64,000 bases of DNA from Roridomyces roridus (GCA_029378245.1 JARKIF010000012.1:1-64000), one strand, 5' to 3'. Counted from the first letter of the stretch, positions 23,623 through 35,685 are shown. Translations and numbers: made by a program. Notes: generated by a model not told the origin, from the letters alone.

Positions 23623-25288
23623 ATGTCAACCAGCAATTCGACGTCGAGCTCTTCCGGTATTACAAGCCCCAAGTTATCCTCGCGCCCATCCTCTCGAACG
23701 TCTATCCGTTCACCAAGTCCTGCTCTCTCCGACGGTCCAGGTGAGCTCCATCCGAAAATGATAGTATCCCGCCTCATGTACCGCCCCAGTCGCCGTTCGA
23801 AACCACGTCAGTCGCGCCCAATTCCCAAATCTTCTACTCATACGATACTTAGGTTTCGACGCTAAAACACACCATCCGACACCAGCAGGCGCAACTGCAG
23901 AGCTTTGAGAACATGCTCCTCCGTGGGCCCCGACCCTACCCGCAGGACCTTTCTCCAGACCCCAATCAGACGAGTCCCTCCCCAAGCCCATCTACATCCC
24001 CACCAACGAATGGCAAGATGGGCCGCCGCTCCAGTTACGATGTCCTTCACAACATGGCACCCGACTCGAACATCCCGCTCCCCAAACGTGACCGGGATTC
24101 AGCGCTATTAGAAGACTTCAAGGAAGGCGTGCCATTAAGCTTTAACGCACCGTCGTCCCCGGCCTACAAACGCACCGCGGGAAGCCCCACTCGCACACTT
24201 AGTCGCATTCCGGTCTCTTCTGTCGGTGGGTCTTACTTTCATTTACCTGGGAACGATTGGTCACACCCGATCCAGGCAACGCCCGCGCGTTGGCGGAAGA
24301 AGGCCAGCCCGTTCCACCTCGTTCCACGGCACACCTCTCCATTGACACACAAGCCGTCTCGCCCTCCTCGCTGCAAATACCTCCCCCGCCGTCTCCTGGT
24401 CGCCGAGCCTCGATCACACCGGGTGGAACCAGCAAGGTGCTTGCAGATTTGCAGACGGGCGTGCTCAACGCCCGGACCGCTCTAGAGAACACAAAAACAC
24501 AGTTGAGGTTGGCGCAGCGGAGTGTTGCGCAGCTTACCAGGCAGACGGAGGATTTGAAGGAGGGCAGGGAGCGTTTACGACTGGAGAATGAGGGGTTGAA
24601 TAATGTTGTAGCGCGGAAGGAACGGTTGTTGCAGGAGGTGCGTTTCATTCTTGTTCGCATATGCTGTACTTACAACAGGGGTTCAGGTGTTGGAACGAGC
24701 GCGAAAAGCCGAGGCGGAGGCTGCTACTTTGAAAACGCAGATGAAGAACGAGACTACGACGTCGAAGAAGAGTCTGCGGGAAATGGAGAGCGCGCTCGCC
24801 GAGTCGACTGCGTTATCGCAAAAGTCGGAACGGGAGTACCTCACGCTGAGGGATAGCATCAAGGGTCTTGTGGAGGGTTTCAAGGCGGACACGGCAAGGT
24901 TGAGGGACGAGATGGGGAAGAGGGAAGAGAAGGTCAGGGCTGAAGCGGAGGGGGTGGGCAAGAAGTATCGGCTGCTTCTGAAGGAGATTGAGAGTGCTGG
25001 CGATGGCCGGACTCAGGTTATGAAGGCGAGAGAGGAGGAGAAAGAGGCTGCGAAGAAAGTCGAGGAGGCGTGGGCCGCAGAGGTAGCGCAGCTCAAGGCA
25101 GACGTAGAGAGGAGTGACAAGCAGAGTGAGGAGGCTGTTGAGACAGCCAGGTGCGTTCGATCTTGTTCGCTTCCTCCTGACACTAACACTTCGGTTTCAG
25201 GCAATTGGCGGCCGAGCTAGCACGCCTTCGACGGTTAATGCAGAATGTCCCTCGACTGTCGACGAGTTTGGAGTCTGACCCTCCGTGA
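23623..25288 (+). CDS. Coiled-coil protein, She3-like (SWI5-dependent HO expression protein 3 family)
   Basis: The ATG at 23623 starts a Ser/Pro-rich region (MSTSNSTSSSSGITSPKLSS, SRTSIRSPSPALSD). A short helix follows with HTIRHQQAQLQSFENMLLRG. After more Ser/Pro sequence the C-terminal half is an almost uninterrupted coiled coil (LQTGVLNARTALENTKTQLR; LTRQTEDLKEGRERLRLENE; LKTQMKNETTTSKKSLREME; ERSDKQSEEAVETAR) ending SLESDPP at 25288. The early QQAQLQSFENML helix plus long heptads match basidiomycete proteins annotated as She3-like. In budding yeast She3 adapts mRNA to myosin; that role in basidiomycetes is not established, and coiled coils give weak family evidence. Introns near 23742-23850, 24224-24263, 24640-24687 and 25151-25199. 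Confidence 0.68.
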
Positions 25289-25584
25289 TTGTGTTTTTGC
25301 CAGCCTCCTGCATTGCATTCGATGTATACCCACCCAACCGCTATTCTACTTGCATTTCCTATAAGTTACAATTGTATATTCTCTGCAATCCATTCATTCT
25401 GTCTGCATTGGACCTAGATCAGAGATTTCATTGTCCGGCATCCCCTCGGCATTCGTTTGACATTTTGTGATCAATCAGCTGAAAGCGCCTCTTGTGTTCG
25501 ACCTCCTATAAAAGGGGCGTGCCGCGGAAGTTACTCAAACATCCTTCCTTTCTCTCCCCACCAAAGATTCGAATTTGTACAGCG

Positions 25585-26876
25585 ATGGTATCCACTCTGT
25601 CGACTCCGATTACAGAGCTCTTTGGCATCAAGCACCCGATTATGTTGGCGGGGATGAATGTAGCTGCGTACGCGTCCCGTGTCCGTTAACTTGCGTTGCA
25701 TCTAATGGATTTTCAGAGGCCCAGAACTTGCTGCGGCGGTCAGCAACGCCGGTGGGTTGGGCGTGATAGGTGGGCTGGGATATACACCAAAGATTCTGAG
25801 GCAACAAGTGCGTTGTGTTTTTCCTTCTTCTCGCCACTACTTATACTGGTAGATTCGTACCGTCAAAGATGGACTGGTCGACAAGTCGCTTCCCTTTGGT
25901 GTCGATTTGTTACTTCCTCAAATTGGTGGAAATGCACGGGCGACCAATGTGAGTGTTTCCCTCCTCTTGAAAACAAACTTCCAAACTTTTCGCAGTACGA
26001 CTACACCCACGGAAAGTTGGACGAGCTCATCGATGTTATCATCGAGGAGAAGACGTCGCTGTTCGTCTGCGCCGTCGGCGTCCCATCTAAAGCCGTTGTG
26101 GATCGGTTGCACGAGGCTGGCATTCCCGTAGGTCTCCTCCACGCGTTCTACTGCATCTTATACAAACGTTGACAGGTCATGAACATGGTCGGCCACCCGA
26201 AACACGTCACTAAAGCGCTCGATGTCGGCGTTGATCTCATTTGTGCTCAGGCAGGCGAGGGCGGGGGACACACGGGAGATATCCCTGCGTCGATCCTCAT
26301 CCCTGCATGCGTCGACGCCGTTCGTGGACGCGTGTCGCCCCTTACGGGCAAGCCAGTCTACGTTGTTGGTGCTGGCGCGATCTACGATGGCCGGGGTCTC
26401 GCGGCGAATCTCATGTGGGGTGCCGAGGCGGTGTGGGTTGGTACGCGCTTCGTTGCGAGCGTGGAGGCGAGCGCGCCAAAGAAGCACAAGGAGCTTGTTG
26501 TCAGTGCGGGGTTCGAGGATGCTGTTACGACTTTGATTTATTCTGGTCGGCCGTTGAGGGTTCGGAGAACGCCGTATGTGGAAGATTGGGAGCAGAATCG
26601 GCAGGAGGAGATCAAGGAATTGACGGGCAAGGGGATTATTCCGCATGAGCATGAGGTCGACAAACACCCCGAGAAATCGATGGAACGGGCGTGGCTTATG
26701 GGACGCATTTCGGCTGTGAGTCTTGTGTTATTTCTGCTTGTGTTCCAAATTGACTTGGATTCCAGCTCATTAAAGACGTCCTTCCCGCCAAGGTTATTGT
26801 GGAGAACATGGTCAACGAGGCGGCGGAGCAGCTTCAGCGCGGGAACAAGTACCTCGCGGCCAGATCGAAGCTTTGA
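25585..26876 (+). CDS. Nitronate monooxygenase (2-nitropropane dioxygenase family), copy 2
   Basis: The ATG at 25585 gives MVSTLSTPITELFGIKHPIM with the N-terminal FMN motif LAGMNVAA. Exons then carry AAAVSNAGGLGVIGGLGYTP, PFGVDLLLPQIGGNARATN and the long exon from 26176: VMNMVGHPKHVTKALDVGVD, AQAGEGGGHTGDIPASI, YVVGAGAIYDGRGLAANLMW, VWVGTRFVASVEASAPK. After an intron at 26716-26764 it ends IKDVLPAKVIVENM ... LAARSKL at 26876. All family landmarks are present and frames are continuous. It is strikingly similar to the copy at 20085-21559, with most intron positions shared, so the pair arose by duplication. Confidence 0.9.
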
Positions 26877-27317
26877 GTGGTTCAAACTCTCTTTTAATGC
26901 AAGTTTAATGGGATTGTATCGAGGCCTTATAATCGCAATTTGTACAGAACAAAGAGTCAAGAAAGCAAGGTGCAAAGCATCGAGATGGTAGGTACTATTG
27001 GGAACGCGGCCGACGTCTCCTCACGGCAAGAGTCTGCGAACCTGGTGTCCCCGCGTAAAGAGTGCCCAGCTGGCGCAACTGCCTTTCCTTCAAAATCTAG
27101 CGGCCATCAGCATGCAAATTCTTCGGGAACAGCGGTATGTACTTACCTCGATGTGGATTTTGAGTCGCTGGATTTCCCATATACAACGGAGGACAGCGAC
27201 CGAGTGGCCTTTGATTACCGCCTTGAATAGAGTTTGACATGGACAGGTTGACAGTGAAAGCCCGAGCCCTGTCTCGCGGATGACGGAGGCCTTTATTTGG
27301 AGGCTACGCAACGGAGG
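26877..27317. other. Intergenic, nothing recognised
   Basis: Convergent 3' region between nitronate monooxygenase copy 2 and the small membrane protein gene. Short open frames only. Confidence 0.45.
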
Positions 27318-27632
27318 TCAGTAATTTTGCTTCCGCGGAATCTCTTCAACGAACCTCGAGAGCATCTGGGTGTAGATATCCGACCCGGAGAGAACGCCCG
27401 CTTCAAGTGCCGCGAAATGAGCCTCCTCGGCTTCGTGCAAGGTGTTGAGTAGGAGAGGGGTCAAGCGGCTTGGCGAGATGTACCGCAGAAGGGTGTATGC
27501 CGTGGTGATGAAGAGCAGAGTCAAGGCACCTGCACCCACCAGTGCACTCGCCAATGGGGCGTCGGGAATTGGGATTGGGGGAGCGGAGAGGGAGTTGAGG
27601 GCGGTTTCAAGTGCAGTAGCCGCGTCGGACAT
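27318..27632 (-). CDS. Small single-pass membrane protein, unrecognised
   Basis: An intronless 104-residue frame starting at 27632. It has a short N-terminal helix (MSDAATALETALNSLSAPPI), one strong membrane segment (about residues 28-50, ALVGAGALTLLFITTAYTLL), and an amphipathic, acidic-then-basic C-terminus (LHEAEEAHFAALEAGVLSGS ... EEIPRKQNY). A probable TATA-like TTTTTATATA lies at about 27665-27674, upstream on the minus strand. I do not recognise a family. Good amino-acid composition and the single clean frame suggest a real gene. Confidence 0.6.
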   Translation of the reverse strand: MSDAATALETALNSLSAPPIPIPDAPLASALVGAGALTLLFITTAYTLLRYISPSRLTPLLLNTLHEAEEAHFAALEAGVLSGSDIYTQMLSRFVEEIPRKQNY

Positions 27633-28180
27633 TTGAGAAGATGAGGAGGTTGAACGCGACCGCCTTTTTATATACCCGACGGTGAACTGAGTGTGAAATT
27701 TCTAGGTCCCCCCCCGTACTCCGCAGGTCATTTCATTAACCGCGGCCAATGGGCGTTGAAGATCCATGATATTCCCTTTGGTCTTGATAGATTATGCCCA
27801 GGGCCAAAATCCAATTCATTGCCAGATGATGGTTCTCAAGGTTCGAGCGCGCAGGCAGGCGCAGGCGCCCTGGTGTGCCGTCAGTTTGATATTCACTTGA
27901 TAGATTGTGTCAGGGCAAATGGATTCGGAGATGATTGTCTGTGAAAGCTGTATTTCGCCGAAATGGTGCACAAGGTTGCGGTTTTTGAGCGAGGATAGAG
28001 CAGGATACTTAGGAGGCGGGTGGCTGTGATGAGATTCCCACGGTTCAAATCATGGTTCAAATTCAAATACAGTTTCTCGGTTGATTTCGGCCTGTTCCGC
28101 GACTCTGCCGGATTCCACCGTGTTGACGTGGAGAGGGCGCCCACTCACCAACCAAGATTCACGATTCATGCAACTTGACC

Positions 28181-29479
28181 ATGGCCCAGGACTCGCAAGC
28201 GGTTGGCCTCACCCCTTCAGACCCCATTCATGGCCATGTACTCTCTGAAAAATCAAAACAATTGGACCGGGACACCTTCGTCTTTTTCCCCACAACAATG
28301 ACCCCGACAATACTTCTCTTCGGGCTGAATCAGAAACTGACACCAATGTCTCCGGTAAAACTCTATCGCTGGATACAAACCATGAGCGCGGGGCGTACAC
28401 TCCCGTTCTTTCTGTGTCCGGCGGAGATCGAGACTTATGGCATCTTCTGCTACTACATCCATCCAAACGGACCCTTCTTGGAGCCTGACTCGGAAGAACT
28501 GTTGCCTCCGGGAAATTACGCCTGGTATGAGGATCGTATGGGAATATTTCGCTCATGTATTGCTCCTCGATTCATTTCTTGACCAGGTAACTGCAAAACT
28601 GCCAAGGACACTTTTCTCTATGGTGTTGAAGAGGCCTTTAGTCTTCTGAGCTTCGAGTATCTGGTCAAGAAGCTCAATTAAGCAGAGGACACGGAGAAGG
28701 GGGTCGAGAGACTGAGGAAACTGGTGTGTTCAGCACGATTTTTCCGTAGCGTCTCTCACCATTTGAATAGTATAGGATCTCTCCTGACCTACAGAAATCC
28801 ATCCTAGCCAGGGATTCACGCCGGTGCAGAGTGACCGACTCCACAGAGGACGTTATACTAACATGGATTGTACCCCCACCGTGGGCCTGGGCGGTAATGT
28901 TTCGAATCTCTAAGAAATTGAGATGTGTTGAATTTTCATGGACAGATGGTACGATCTGACGACCCGCCCAACTTTGACTCGTCTCCTTTCCTGGTACCAG
29001 AGAACATCATCATTTTGAGAAAAGAGCTCAAGGTCCACTTTTACAACCACAATTTTGCGGTTGATGTCGACGACGATTTCCGCATCGTCGTCTTCCGTGA
29101 TATGGGCGCGGAGCAGGCCCTCCTTCCCACTCGTCTTGCCTCAGATAACTCTACCATGGCCGAATTCCTTCGTGTTCATTTTCGGGCCACGCTCAACTTC
29201 ATGCTTCTAGGGGGCGACATTTCCGATACATATCCACCGGGAAAGATACTCTCGATGATGGATGAACTAGGTGTGGGGGACGACAACACAGACGACGACA
29301 TGGTGCCGCTCAGCGACGAACGATGGCAGACGGAGCTTGGCAAAGCCATCCTTGCTGACCATCTCCAGAGCCGGATGTTGGATGAGGATTCGGACAGTTC
29401 TGCTGAAGGATCCGGAGTGGAGGAGTCTACTGAGTTTTACGAGGGCGCTGTCGGGTCTGATGAGTCGGACAATGATTAG
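28181..29479 (+). pseudogene. Fungal HNH-nuclease-domain protein with an in-frame stop
   Basis: The ATG at 28181 begins MAQDSQAVGLTPSDPIHGHV. Exon 1 contains the segment VFFPTTMTPTILLFGLNQK and ends at YAWYED; an intron of about 50 nt follows. Exon 2 gives NCKTAKDTFLYGVEEAF and SFEYLVKKLN, and then TAA at 28679-28681 in the same frame. Directly after it the frame goes on (AEDTEKGVERLRKL), then an HNH-like segment, ILARDSRRCRVTDSTEDVIL with TWIVPPPWAWA. The last exon is long and acidic (MDELGVGDDNTDDDMVPLS ... GSDESDND), stop at 29479. These features match the fungal HNH_2-type proteins abundant in Agaricomycetes. The stop is the only break found, so this is either a young pseudogene or a sequence error. 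Confidence 0.68.
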
Positions 29480-29559
29480 ATGGAACGTATATATACGACA
29501 CCCTCAATGAAATATTACTGCTGATACTGAGAGTCAAAAAAGATGTGGCGAATTGACAC

Positions 29560-29740
29560 CTGAAGCCAGCATTGCACCGGGAAAATGCCCTGACTTCGAT
29601 GCGAGCGCGGGGTAGCGACTACCCGGAACCCGGCAAACGTGGGTGCCATGCGAGGGAATCGAACCCTCGACTCACCGGTCGACGCCGAAGCGGGCGCGGG
29701 GTGTGTTCTCCCATTGAACTACACGGACGCGAGAAACAGC
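29560..29740 (-). repeat. tRNA-derived SINE, copy 1
   Basis: Read on the minus strand, an A box (TAGTTCAATGG, complement of 29711-29721) and a B box (GGTTCGATTCC, complement of 29655-29665) mark a tRNA-like pol III head. A tRNA-unrelated body follows, with the motifs TTGCCGGG, CCCCGCGCTCGC and the 3' end GCAATGCTGGCTTC. The acceptor arms do not pair well, so it is not a working tRNA. The body is shared with the copies at 30140 and 38143. Confidence 0.78.
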
Positions 29741-29902
29741 CCCATTTCTACTCTGACAAAGGCCTCAGGCTCACAACATCAATGACAATTGCCGCTCACA
29801 TTTTTTTTGAAACACAAGCGAGTACTAGACTGTACTAGACTCATCGAATAGGATCTCTGTGACGGATCCGGAATAACCGGTCTGAAGAAGTCTAAGATAA
29901 TT

Positions 29903-29940
29903 TTGCTTCCGCCGCTACGCGACTGATTGACAGATACTGC
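29903..29940. repeat. Dispersed short repeat, copy 1
   Basis: TTGCTTCCGCCG ... GATTGACAGATACTG, about 38 nt. Similar sequence recurs at 38057-38090 and 44033-44064. Confidence 0.5.
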
Positions 29941-30139
29941 CAACGGAACTCCTGGCCGTTATCTTCAAGTTTTTGTCGCCTAAGTAACTTTAAAGTATTC
30001 TCGTCGTAGCGCGGAGTGGCCAACGGTACATAAGGATTGTCGATCGAGTAGATTTTTCATCGTCCTTTAGATGATATGACCCATGATCATCCTAGAAACC
30101 AAAGTCCAGTATAAAGACACCGAAGCTTGATGACTTGCG

Positions 30140-30330
30140 TCCTCACCTTAGTTCAATGGTAGAACACACCTCCCCACGTCAGGGCGTGAGCGAGAGGTTG
30201 AAGAGACGGGGGTTCGATTCCTCCAGGTGACCATCCTAGGTTTGCCGGACCCCGGGCCCACAAAGCCCCGCGTTCGCGTCGAAATTCAGTAAGCATTCCT
30301 TCCGTGCAATGCTGGCTTCTATATATATAT
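30140..30330 (+). repeat. tRNA-derived SINE, copy 2
   Basis: A box TAGTTCAATGG at 30149-30159 and B box GGTTCGATTCC at 30211-30221. Six of the seven acceptor-stem pairs are still possible (TCACCT with AGGTGA). The spacing between the boxes is longer than in an intronless tRNA. The body follows with CGGACCCCGGGCCC, AGCCCCGCG and GTGCAATGCTGGCTTC, then a (TA)n tail at 30320-30332. The same body occurs at 29560-29740 and 38143-38318. Confidence 0.8.
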
Positions 30331-30619
30331 ATTTTCGACTCCGAGTCGTATGGAAGTGCGATGTTCAGAGCTCGGGCAAATTCCAGCGTCTCCGGAATAT
30401 TAGGCGCCATTTGACTCTTGAGCACAGTCTGCCCGCAAATCTGATGAGAATGCCCCAATTGCGATGACTTGGAACCCATCCCAAGGCGTTCAAGCCTGAT
30501 GTGGCCTCACTGACCGGGGGTCTCCCGACTGTTGCACGAAACTGCGAGTGTTCCGAATCAGGAGAAAGTCTGAAAATTGATTGACATGCCGAGTCTGCCG
30601 ACGGCGCTTACACTCGTTC

Positions 30620-32976
30620 ATGAACGTCGCGTCTCTGCTGCAGGATTCCCCCTCCGAGCGTCGCGCCGCCAAGCCAGACGGTCGCAGCTGGCCAAAGCAG
30701 CCTCCTCCTCCTCCACAACCGCCTGCACCCGCCCAGCAGCCTGCATGGCCAGCACAACAACAGCCACCGTACCCACCACCTTTCGCTCGACCTCCCCCTG
30801 CCTACTCTGAGCCGTCCCCGATGTATGCACCCATGGGTGCTCTTCGCCAGCCACCCCCACGTGACTACCCTCAGCACTCGTGGCCAGGTGGTCCACCTCA
30901 ACCACCGCCTCCCCCGCCACCACAGGGCGGCCAGCAGACCCAGCGCACTTTTCAAGGCCAGTTTCATACGTCGTTTGTAGCAGCACGCGAGGCTTCACCG
31001 CCGCCTCGCAAGGGAAACAATCCTGTAGTGCACAACAATGCTGTACCCAGGCGCGACTGGGATGGTCATGGTCCTGAACCTGCCGAGCACCCTCCATCTC
31101 GCGTGCCCCCACCTGTTCAGGAACCACCTGAGCGCGTCTTCCGTGCACGGCGGACTGTTTCGCTGGGCACCTTCGTGTTCCCTCAAACACCCTTTCCGTA
31201 TATATTCCCGGAGGAGCCTGAACCTGCAGACAAGAAAGCTACCGACGACCCCGATCTCCTCTCCCTCGAGACCCGTGCGACGCTGTTCATACCCACCGCG
31301 CACCTCCCTTTTGCTCGTCCAGCACGTCCGCTTCGAATCTGGGGTGGCGGGCTGCCCGGCCCGCTTTACACCGATTCGACTCGGCCCAACACACAGGAAC
31401 GTCGTCGGTTGTATACGGACGATTCGGATGTTCTCGGTGCAGCTGTTCATGCAGGGCGTCTGCGCTGGAGCCATGTTGCACGTGCCCGTAAAGAGAGCCG
31501 CGACATTCGTGTGGAGCTTAGGCTTGTCAGGGTGCTTGGTACGGGTACGGGCTTTGACGTGGCACCAGAGGAGGAGAAGGATAGGGAAAAAAGAGATGTG
31601 GTTCGAGGCAAGGATGTGGTGCCGAAGGATGTCAAGGACGGTGAAGCGGCGCCGAAGGACCTTGTTCCCAAGGAGGAGGCAGCACCAAAAGACAAGGAGA
31701 AGGACAAGGAAAAAGACAAGGAGCAGGGCACGGTGACGGAGGCAGTGGGACGATTCCTTGGCGCTTGGGGCGCCCGCTGTATACGGTCATGGGAGGACAT
31801 ACTCGTTCCTACTCCACCCACGCCCGTTCCGGATCGCAAAGAGAAGGACGTCCCAGACGACGGCAAGGAGGAGGGCGAGCTGGTCGAAGAACCGGATCCT
31901 CCTCCTCCTGTTGAGGTGGAGGAGAAACGGCCCGACCCTAAAACCGATGCTGAGGCCAGCTCGGACCCAGCCGACGATGGGCGCTCAGTGCTGAGTGCAG
32001 GCTGGGGTGCGGGTCATACCGGGAGTGCGTTTGAGATTCTCGAGGTGTGGATCGGCGAGGTTGGCGGGCATTCCATTCATCTACGCGGCCGACTACTAAC
32101 TATATATGTTTTACAGAAAAACTCGGCTCATGCTTTGACGCGGGCCAATCGAGGGCAGCGTCTCAAAGAGTATGCAGAACGGCGTGCGGTCCTAGTGGGC
32201 TCGACGCCTTGTAAGCCTGTCGCAGGACGGAAGCGTCGTATGCGTTGGCCGCCTGTGTCCAGCCCGAATGGGCGTGTACTGACTGGAATCGAAGAGGACG
32301 AAGAAATGGACGTGGATGTCGATGTGGAGAGGGGATGGGGATGGGGTGTGGAGAGGGATCGGGATCGGGACGCGGTCAGAGGACGGACTGTCGTTTGCGG
32401 GTTTGGGTTTGGAGAGAAGGGGAAACTTGGGTACGTGACTTGGGTTTTTGACATTTCAGAACTTGATTTGAGGGGTTCAGATTCAAGTACGACCCGGAAA
32501 CATTGAGGGAGGTCTTATTCCCTCCGCCACCGCCAGTGCTGGACGAGGGAGGGCCGGAAGCAGCCGAGGACGACGTCGATGTGAGGCCGAGGAAGAGAAG
32601 GCGCGTAAGTGGGCTGGAAGATGTCATTGCGGCAGCGGCCATGGAGGGTGCCGAAGCTGAAGTCAAGATGGAAGGGACGACGGAAGACGCGGGAGAAGCG
32701 GCTGTCGAGGTGCCGGTGTTGTCGGATGCAGACAACATCAAGCCGGATCCACCGCCGAAGCCGCGAGACGTGCTGCTCGAGACTGTGGACGGGGTGTATG
32801 TGCTCGCGCCGTCGACTGCAGAATGCACATGGGACGTCTCGAGGGCAGGCGTTGTTCTCCATCACGGCCTTGGAGATGCTGATGTTGAATTGGGAACAGA
32901 TGCCGTGCGCTTTCGAGCTGGTCAAGGTGAAGAGTGGGGAGACCGGGTTGCTGTCGTGCTATGGAGATTTTCGTAG
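30620..32976 (+). CDS. RXT3: Rxt3-like subunit of the Rpd3L histone deacetylase complex
   Basis: The ATG at 30620 starts a polyproline/glutamine-rich N-terminus (about residues 25-110, PPPPPQPPAPAQQPAWPAQQ and more). The Rxt3 domain begins with RARRTVSLGTFVFPQTPFPY and continues with LETRATLFIPTAHLPFARPA, RPLRIWGGGLPG and RRRLYTDDSDVLGAAVHAGR. A highly charged insert (PKEEAAPKDKEKDKEKDKE) separates this from the C-terminal part: NSAHALTRANRGQRLKEYAE and, after an intron at about 32431-32479, FKYDPETLREVLFPPPPP. The stop is at 32976. The domain order fits Rxt3 proteins, which work in the nucleus in the Rpd3L corepressor. Two or three introns (about 32048-32115 and 32431-32479). No break was seen. 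Confidence 0.87.
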
Positions 32977-33084
32977 TATTTTTTTGCTTCAACTTGAACT
33001 TGCTTGCGAAACTGGAGTGTGGGGAGTGATCAAGACGGCGATCCATCAAATTCATTCCACCTGTCTTCCATCCTCCCGCTCCCC

Positions 33085-35512
33085 ATGAGCTCCGAGTCGC
33101 GTTTTGGTGTCGAGTCCACACCGTGTCCTGGGCTCTACCTCTTACCTCTAGATGACTCTTTCTATCCGCCCAAGCGTATTCCACTCGCTCATGGCCGCGT
33201 GCGTATCGGTCGGCAGCTCAACCAGAAGACAGCACCCGCGGAAGGGAACGGTGTCTTTGAAAGTCGTGTTCTTAGTCGACAGCATGCCGAGGCTTGGGTT
33301 GAGGGCGACCGGGTGCGTGTCTTCTTTCCTTGTCGTTGCCTTTCAGTTCTGAATAATTGTCAGATTCTCATCCGGGATGTCAAGTCGTCGAACGGGACTT
33401 TTGTTAATGGGGAGCGCCTTAGTGTAGAGGGTCAGGAGAGTGAGCCTTATGAACTACGCTCCGACGACATACTGGTGAGTAGTACTACAAACAGTTCGTG
33501 CGCGAGCATTATCGGGAATTTAAACTCGGTGCATTCTCGAAGTCGCATTCTACAAGCTCTCGAGCTGCTAATCCGACCCTTACTGAATAACCTTTCAGGA
33601 ATTCGGTATTGACATTATCGGGGAGCAAGGCGAAGTTGTGCACCGCAAAGTTGCCGCCCGTGTAACCTGTGGACTCACTCCCGCCGACGCACAACGTGCC
33701 ATCCGTGCCGAGCAGCGGATTTACCCACCTGCACCGCCTGCACCCTCCTCCTCTGCATTCAACGCCAACACCCCGGGCAGCACTCCAGGCAACACGCCAG
33801 GTCCTCTACCACCTGCACCTGTACAAGGCCTCTTTGTCGCCCCAGCTTCGGGTCCTGGTGCCCCCCAAGTTGGCACTCGGAGACCTCCTCATGCATCCGG
33901 CTTGACGGGTATGGGCGGTATGGGTGCAGAGCCTATCCGACCCAAGTCGGTCGATTTTGACTCGATACTTGCGAGGCTGCGCGATGGGCCTGGGTCGTTG
34001 CGTCTGCCTGGTGAGCGAGAACGAGAACATGAAAAGGATGCAAGACGGATGGAGAGTCATGCCAATGGGTTCGTTGGAGAGGCGCCGAAGCAAAACGGAC
34101 AGAGTTCTGCGGCAGGCGGGGAGAAGAGAGAGGAGGGCAATAATGGTGCTGAGGAAGCAAAGGAAACGATGGCGGTGCTGCGAATGCAGTTGGCAGAGAC
34201 GCAAGCGGCACTTGCGCGGCTTCCTATGTTTGCCGATGCTTTCCCGGGTGATTCTGCACCAGAGAACGAATCGCCGCTCATGGCCAGTGCGCGGGATTTG
34301 CGTCAAGCATTGGCCACGCTGAGAGAGGAAGTAGGGGAATTACATCGGGTGCAGCGACAGCGCCGGCCTGCAAGGAGCGGCACTCTGCGGGCGGTCCCGC
34401 GACATTTGGGGAATCACAAAGGGAAAGGGAAAGCCAAGGAGGTAAAAACCTCGAGTTCACGGAACGACGCGGTGCGAAATGGGGACCCGAAGGAGTTTTG
34501 GGAGCGCCAGGATGGGGGTCCTTCGGGCGAGTGGATCACCGATTTGGAGATTGACCCGACGGCTCACGTGGAAGAGGGCCGCGCGCATGCAGTGGAAGAA
34601 GACCGAACACCTCAAGTTGGCTATTCGACGCCTGCGTATGTGTATACTTTGGAGGATGGCGGCCACACCCGCCCGGATGCACTCGCCAACCCTGTTACGC
34701 AGCCATCCTTCTTTTCCGCGGTCGTTTCCGAGCCTGAGAGCGAAGTTACAACTGCGACGCTCTGCACACAGGTGGATGTTCTCGACAAACAACTTGTTGC
34801 ATTGCACGAGCGGCTGGCGTCCCTGCAACCCACTGAATCTGAATCTGGGGACGTAGATGCTGCTGATGCTTCCCTCGGGGCCCTGGTCGAGCGCGTGGAT
34901 CGACTCGAGGCGCAGATCAGCGACGTGAACGCCAGACAACAAGCCTCGCGTTCAGAATCTGCTGCTGTTGAATTACGGCGAAAAGAGCTTCAACAAGCGA
35001 GAGAGCGGGAGCAGGAGGAGATGAAAAAAGTGCTCTGCGTGGGACTGGCGGCCCTGCAAGCCGAATTCCGGGCGTTCAAAACAGAGGCAGGGGCACTTTC
35101 TGCGCCGCTTAGCATGCCTGACGCTCCAGTGCCGAATGGCTATACCCCGTTGCGTCTTGGAAAGGAGTATGGGGTTTATGTCCCAGATCCTGATGCAGGG
35201 TCCGAGGGAGAGTCCTCTGACGACCGGGGCTCGAGCGAGGAGGAGGTGATCCAGAAGACAAGTCACGGCCGTGATGCGTCTGGAGAGTCGGTTACTGTTC
35301 CAGGGAGGTGGCGTTGGGGCCTGCTGACGCCCGCGGGTAGCGTTGCTTCGCGGTCTTCTGTCCGTGCGGATGGGAATGATTCTAAGACGAGTTCCAAAAA
35401 CACAGTGGTGGAGACGCAGATGCCGGTACTGGAAGAACCAAATCCTTTCCTGCTGGCTGGCGCCGTGGGCGTAGGCGCGATGCTGGTCGCCGCTGCTTGG
35501 TGGGGCTCGTGA
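33085..35512 (+). CDS. FHA-domain protein with C-terminal membrane anchor (Far10/Vps64/SLMAP-like)
   Basis: From the ATG at 33085, residues 1-130 form an FHA domain: RIPLAHGRVRIGRQLNQK (the GR motif), ESRVLSRQHAEAWVEGDR (the SxxH motif) and, after an intron at about 33315-33361, IRDVKSSNGTFVNGERLS (the NG motif). A second intron lies at 33474-33598. A long low-complexity middle, with coiled-coil stretches such as LRMQLAETQAALARLP and DALSLRREEVGEL-like heptads, follows. The end is PFLLAGAVGVGAMLVAAAWW plus GS at 35512, one membrane segment right at the C-terminus (tail-anchored). FHA plus coiled coil plus tail anchor is the design of yeast Far9/Far10 and animal SLMAP, which tether STRIPAK to ER/Golgi membranes. 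The FHA call is certain; the STRIPAK role is inferred. Confidence 0.85.
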
Positions 35513-35685
35513 AAGAGTCCCTCCACCTAATATCTTTATTCTTTTCACGACACGCACACTCATTTGTTCTCCATTGTAACGACATACGGATATATACCAC
35601 GAAATGTACTTATTAGACGTCTCTACCTAGAGTAATGAATTCGGCACCGTGTTTGGTTACGATCACTTTCTCCCTTCGACAAAGC

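Noticed and set aside
29640..29740. Working tRNA gene on the minus strand
   Set aside because: The acceptor arms hardly pair, and the SINE body follows.
30140..30232. Working tRNA gene
   Set aside because: The head has good A and B boxes, but the acceptor stem is imperfect and the same downstream body follows in three places, so it is a SINE head.
30680..30950. Simple sequence repeat or assembly artefact
   Set aside because: The Pro/Gln-rich stretch is the in-frame N-terminus of the Rxt3-like protein.
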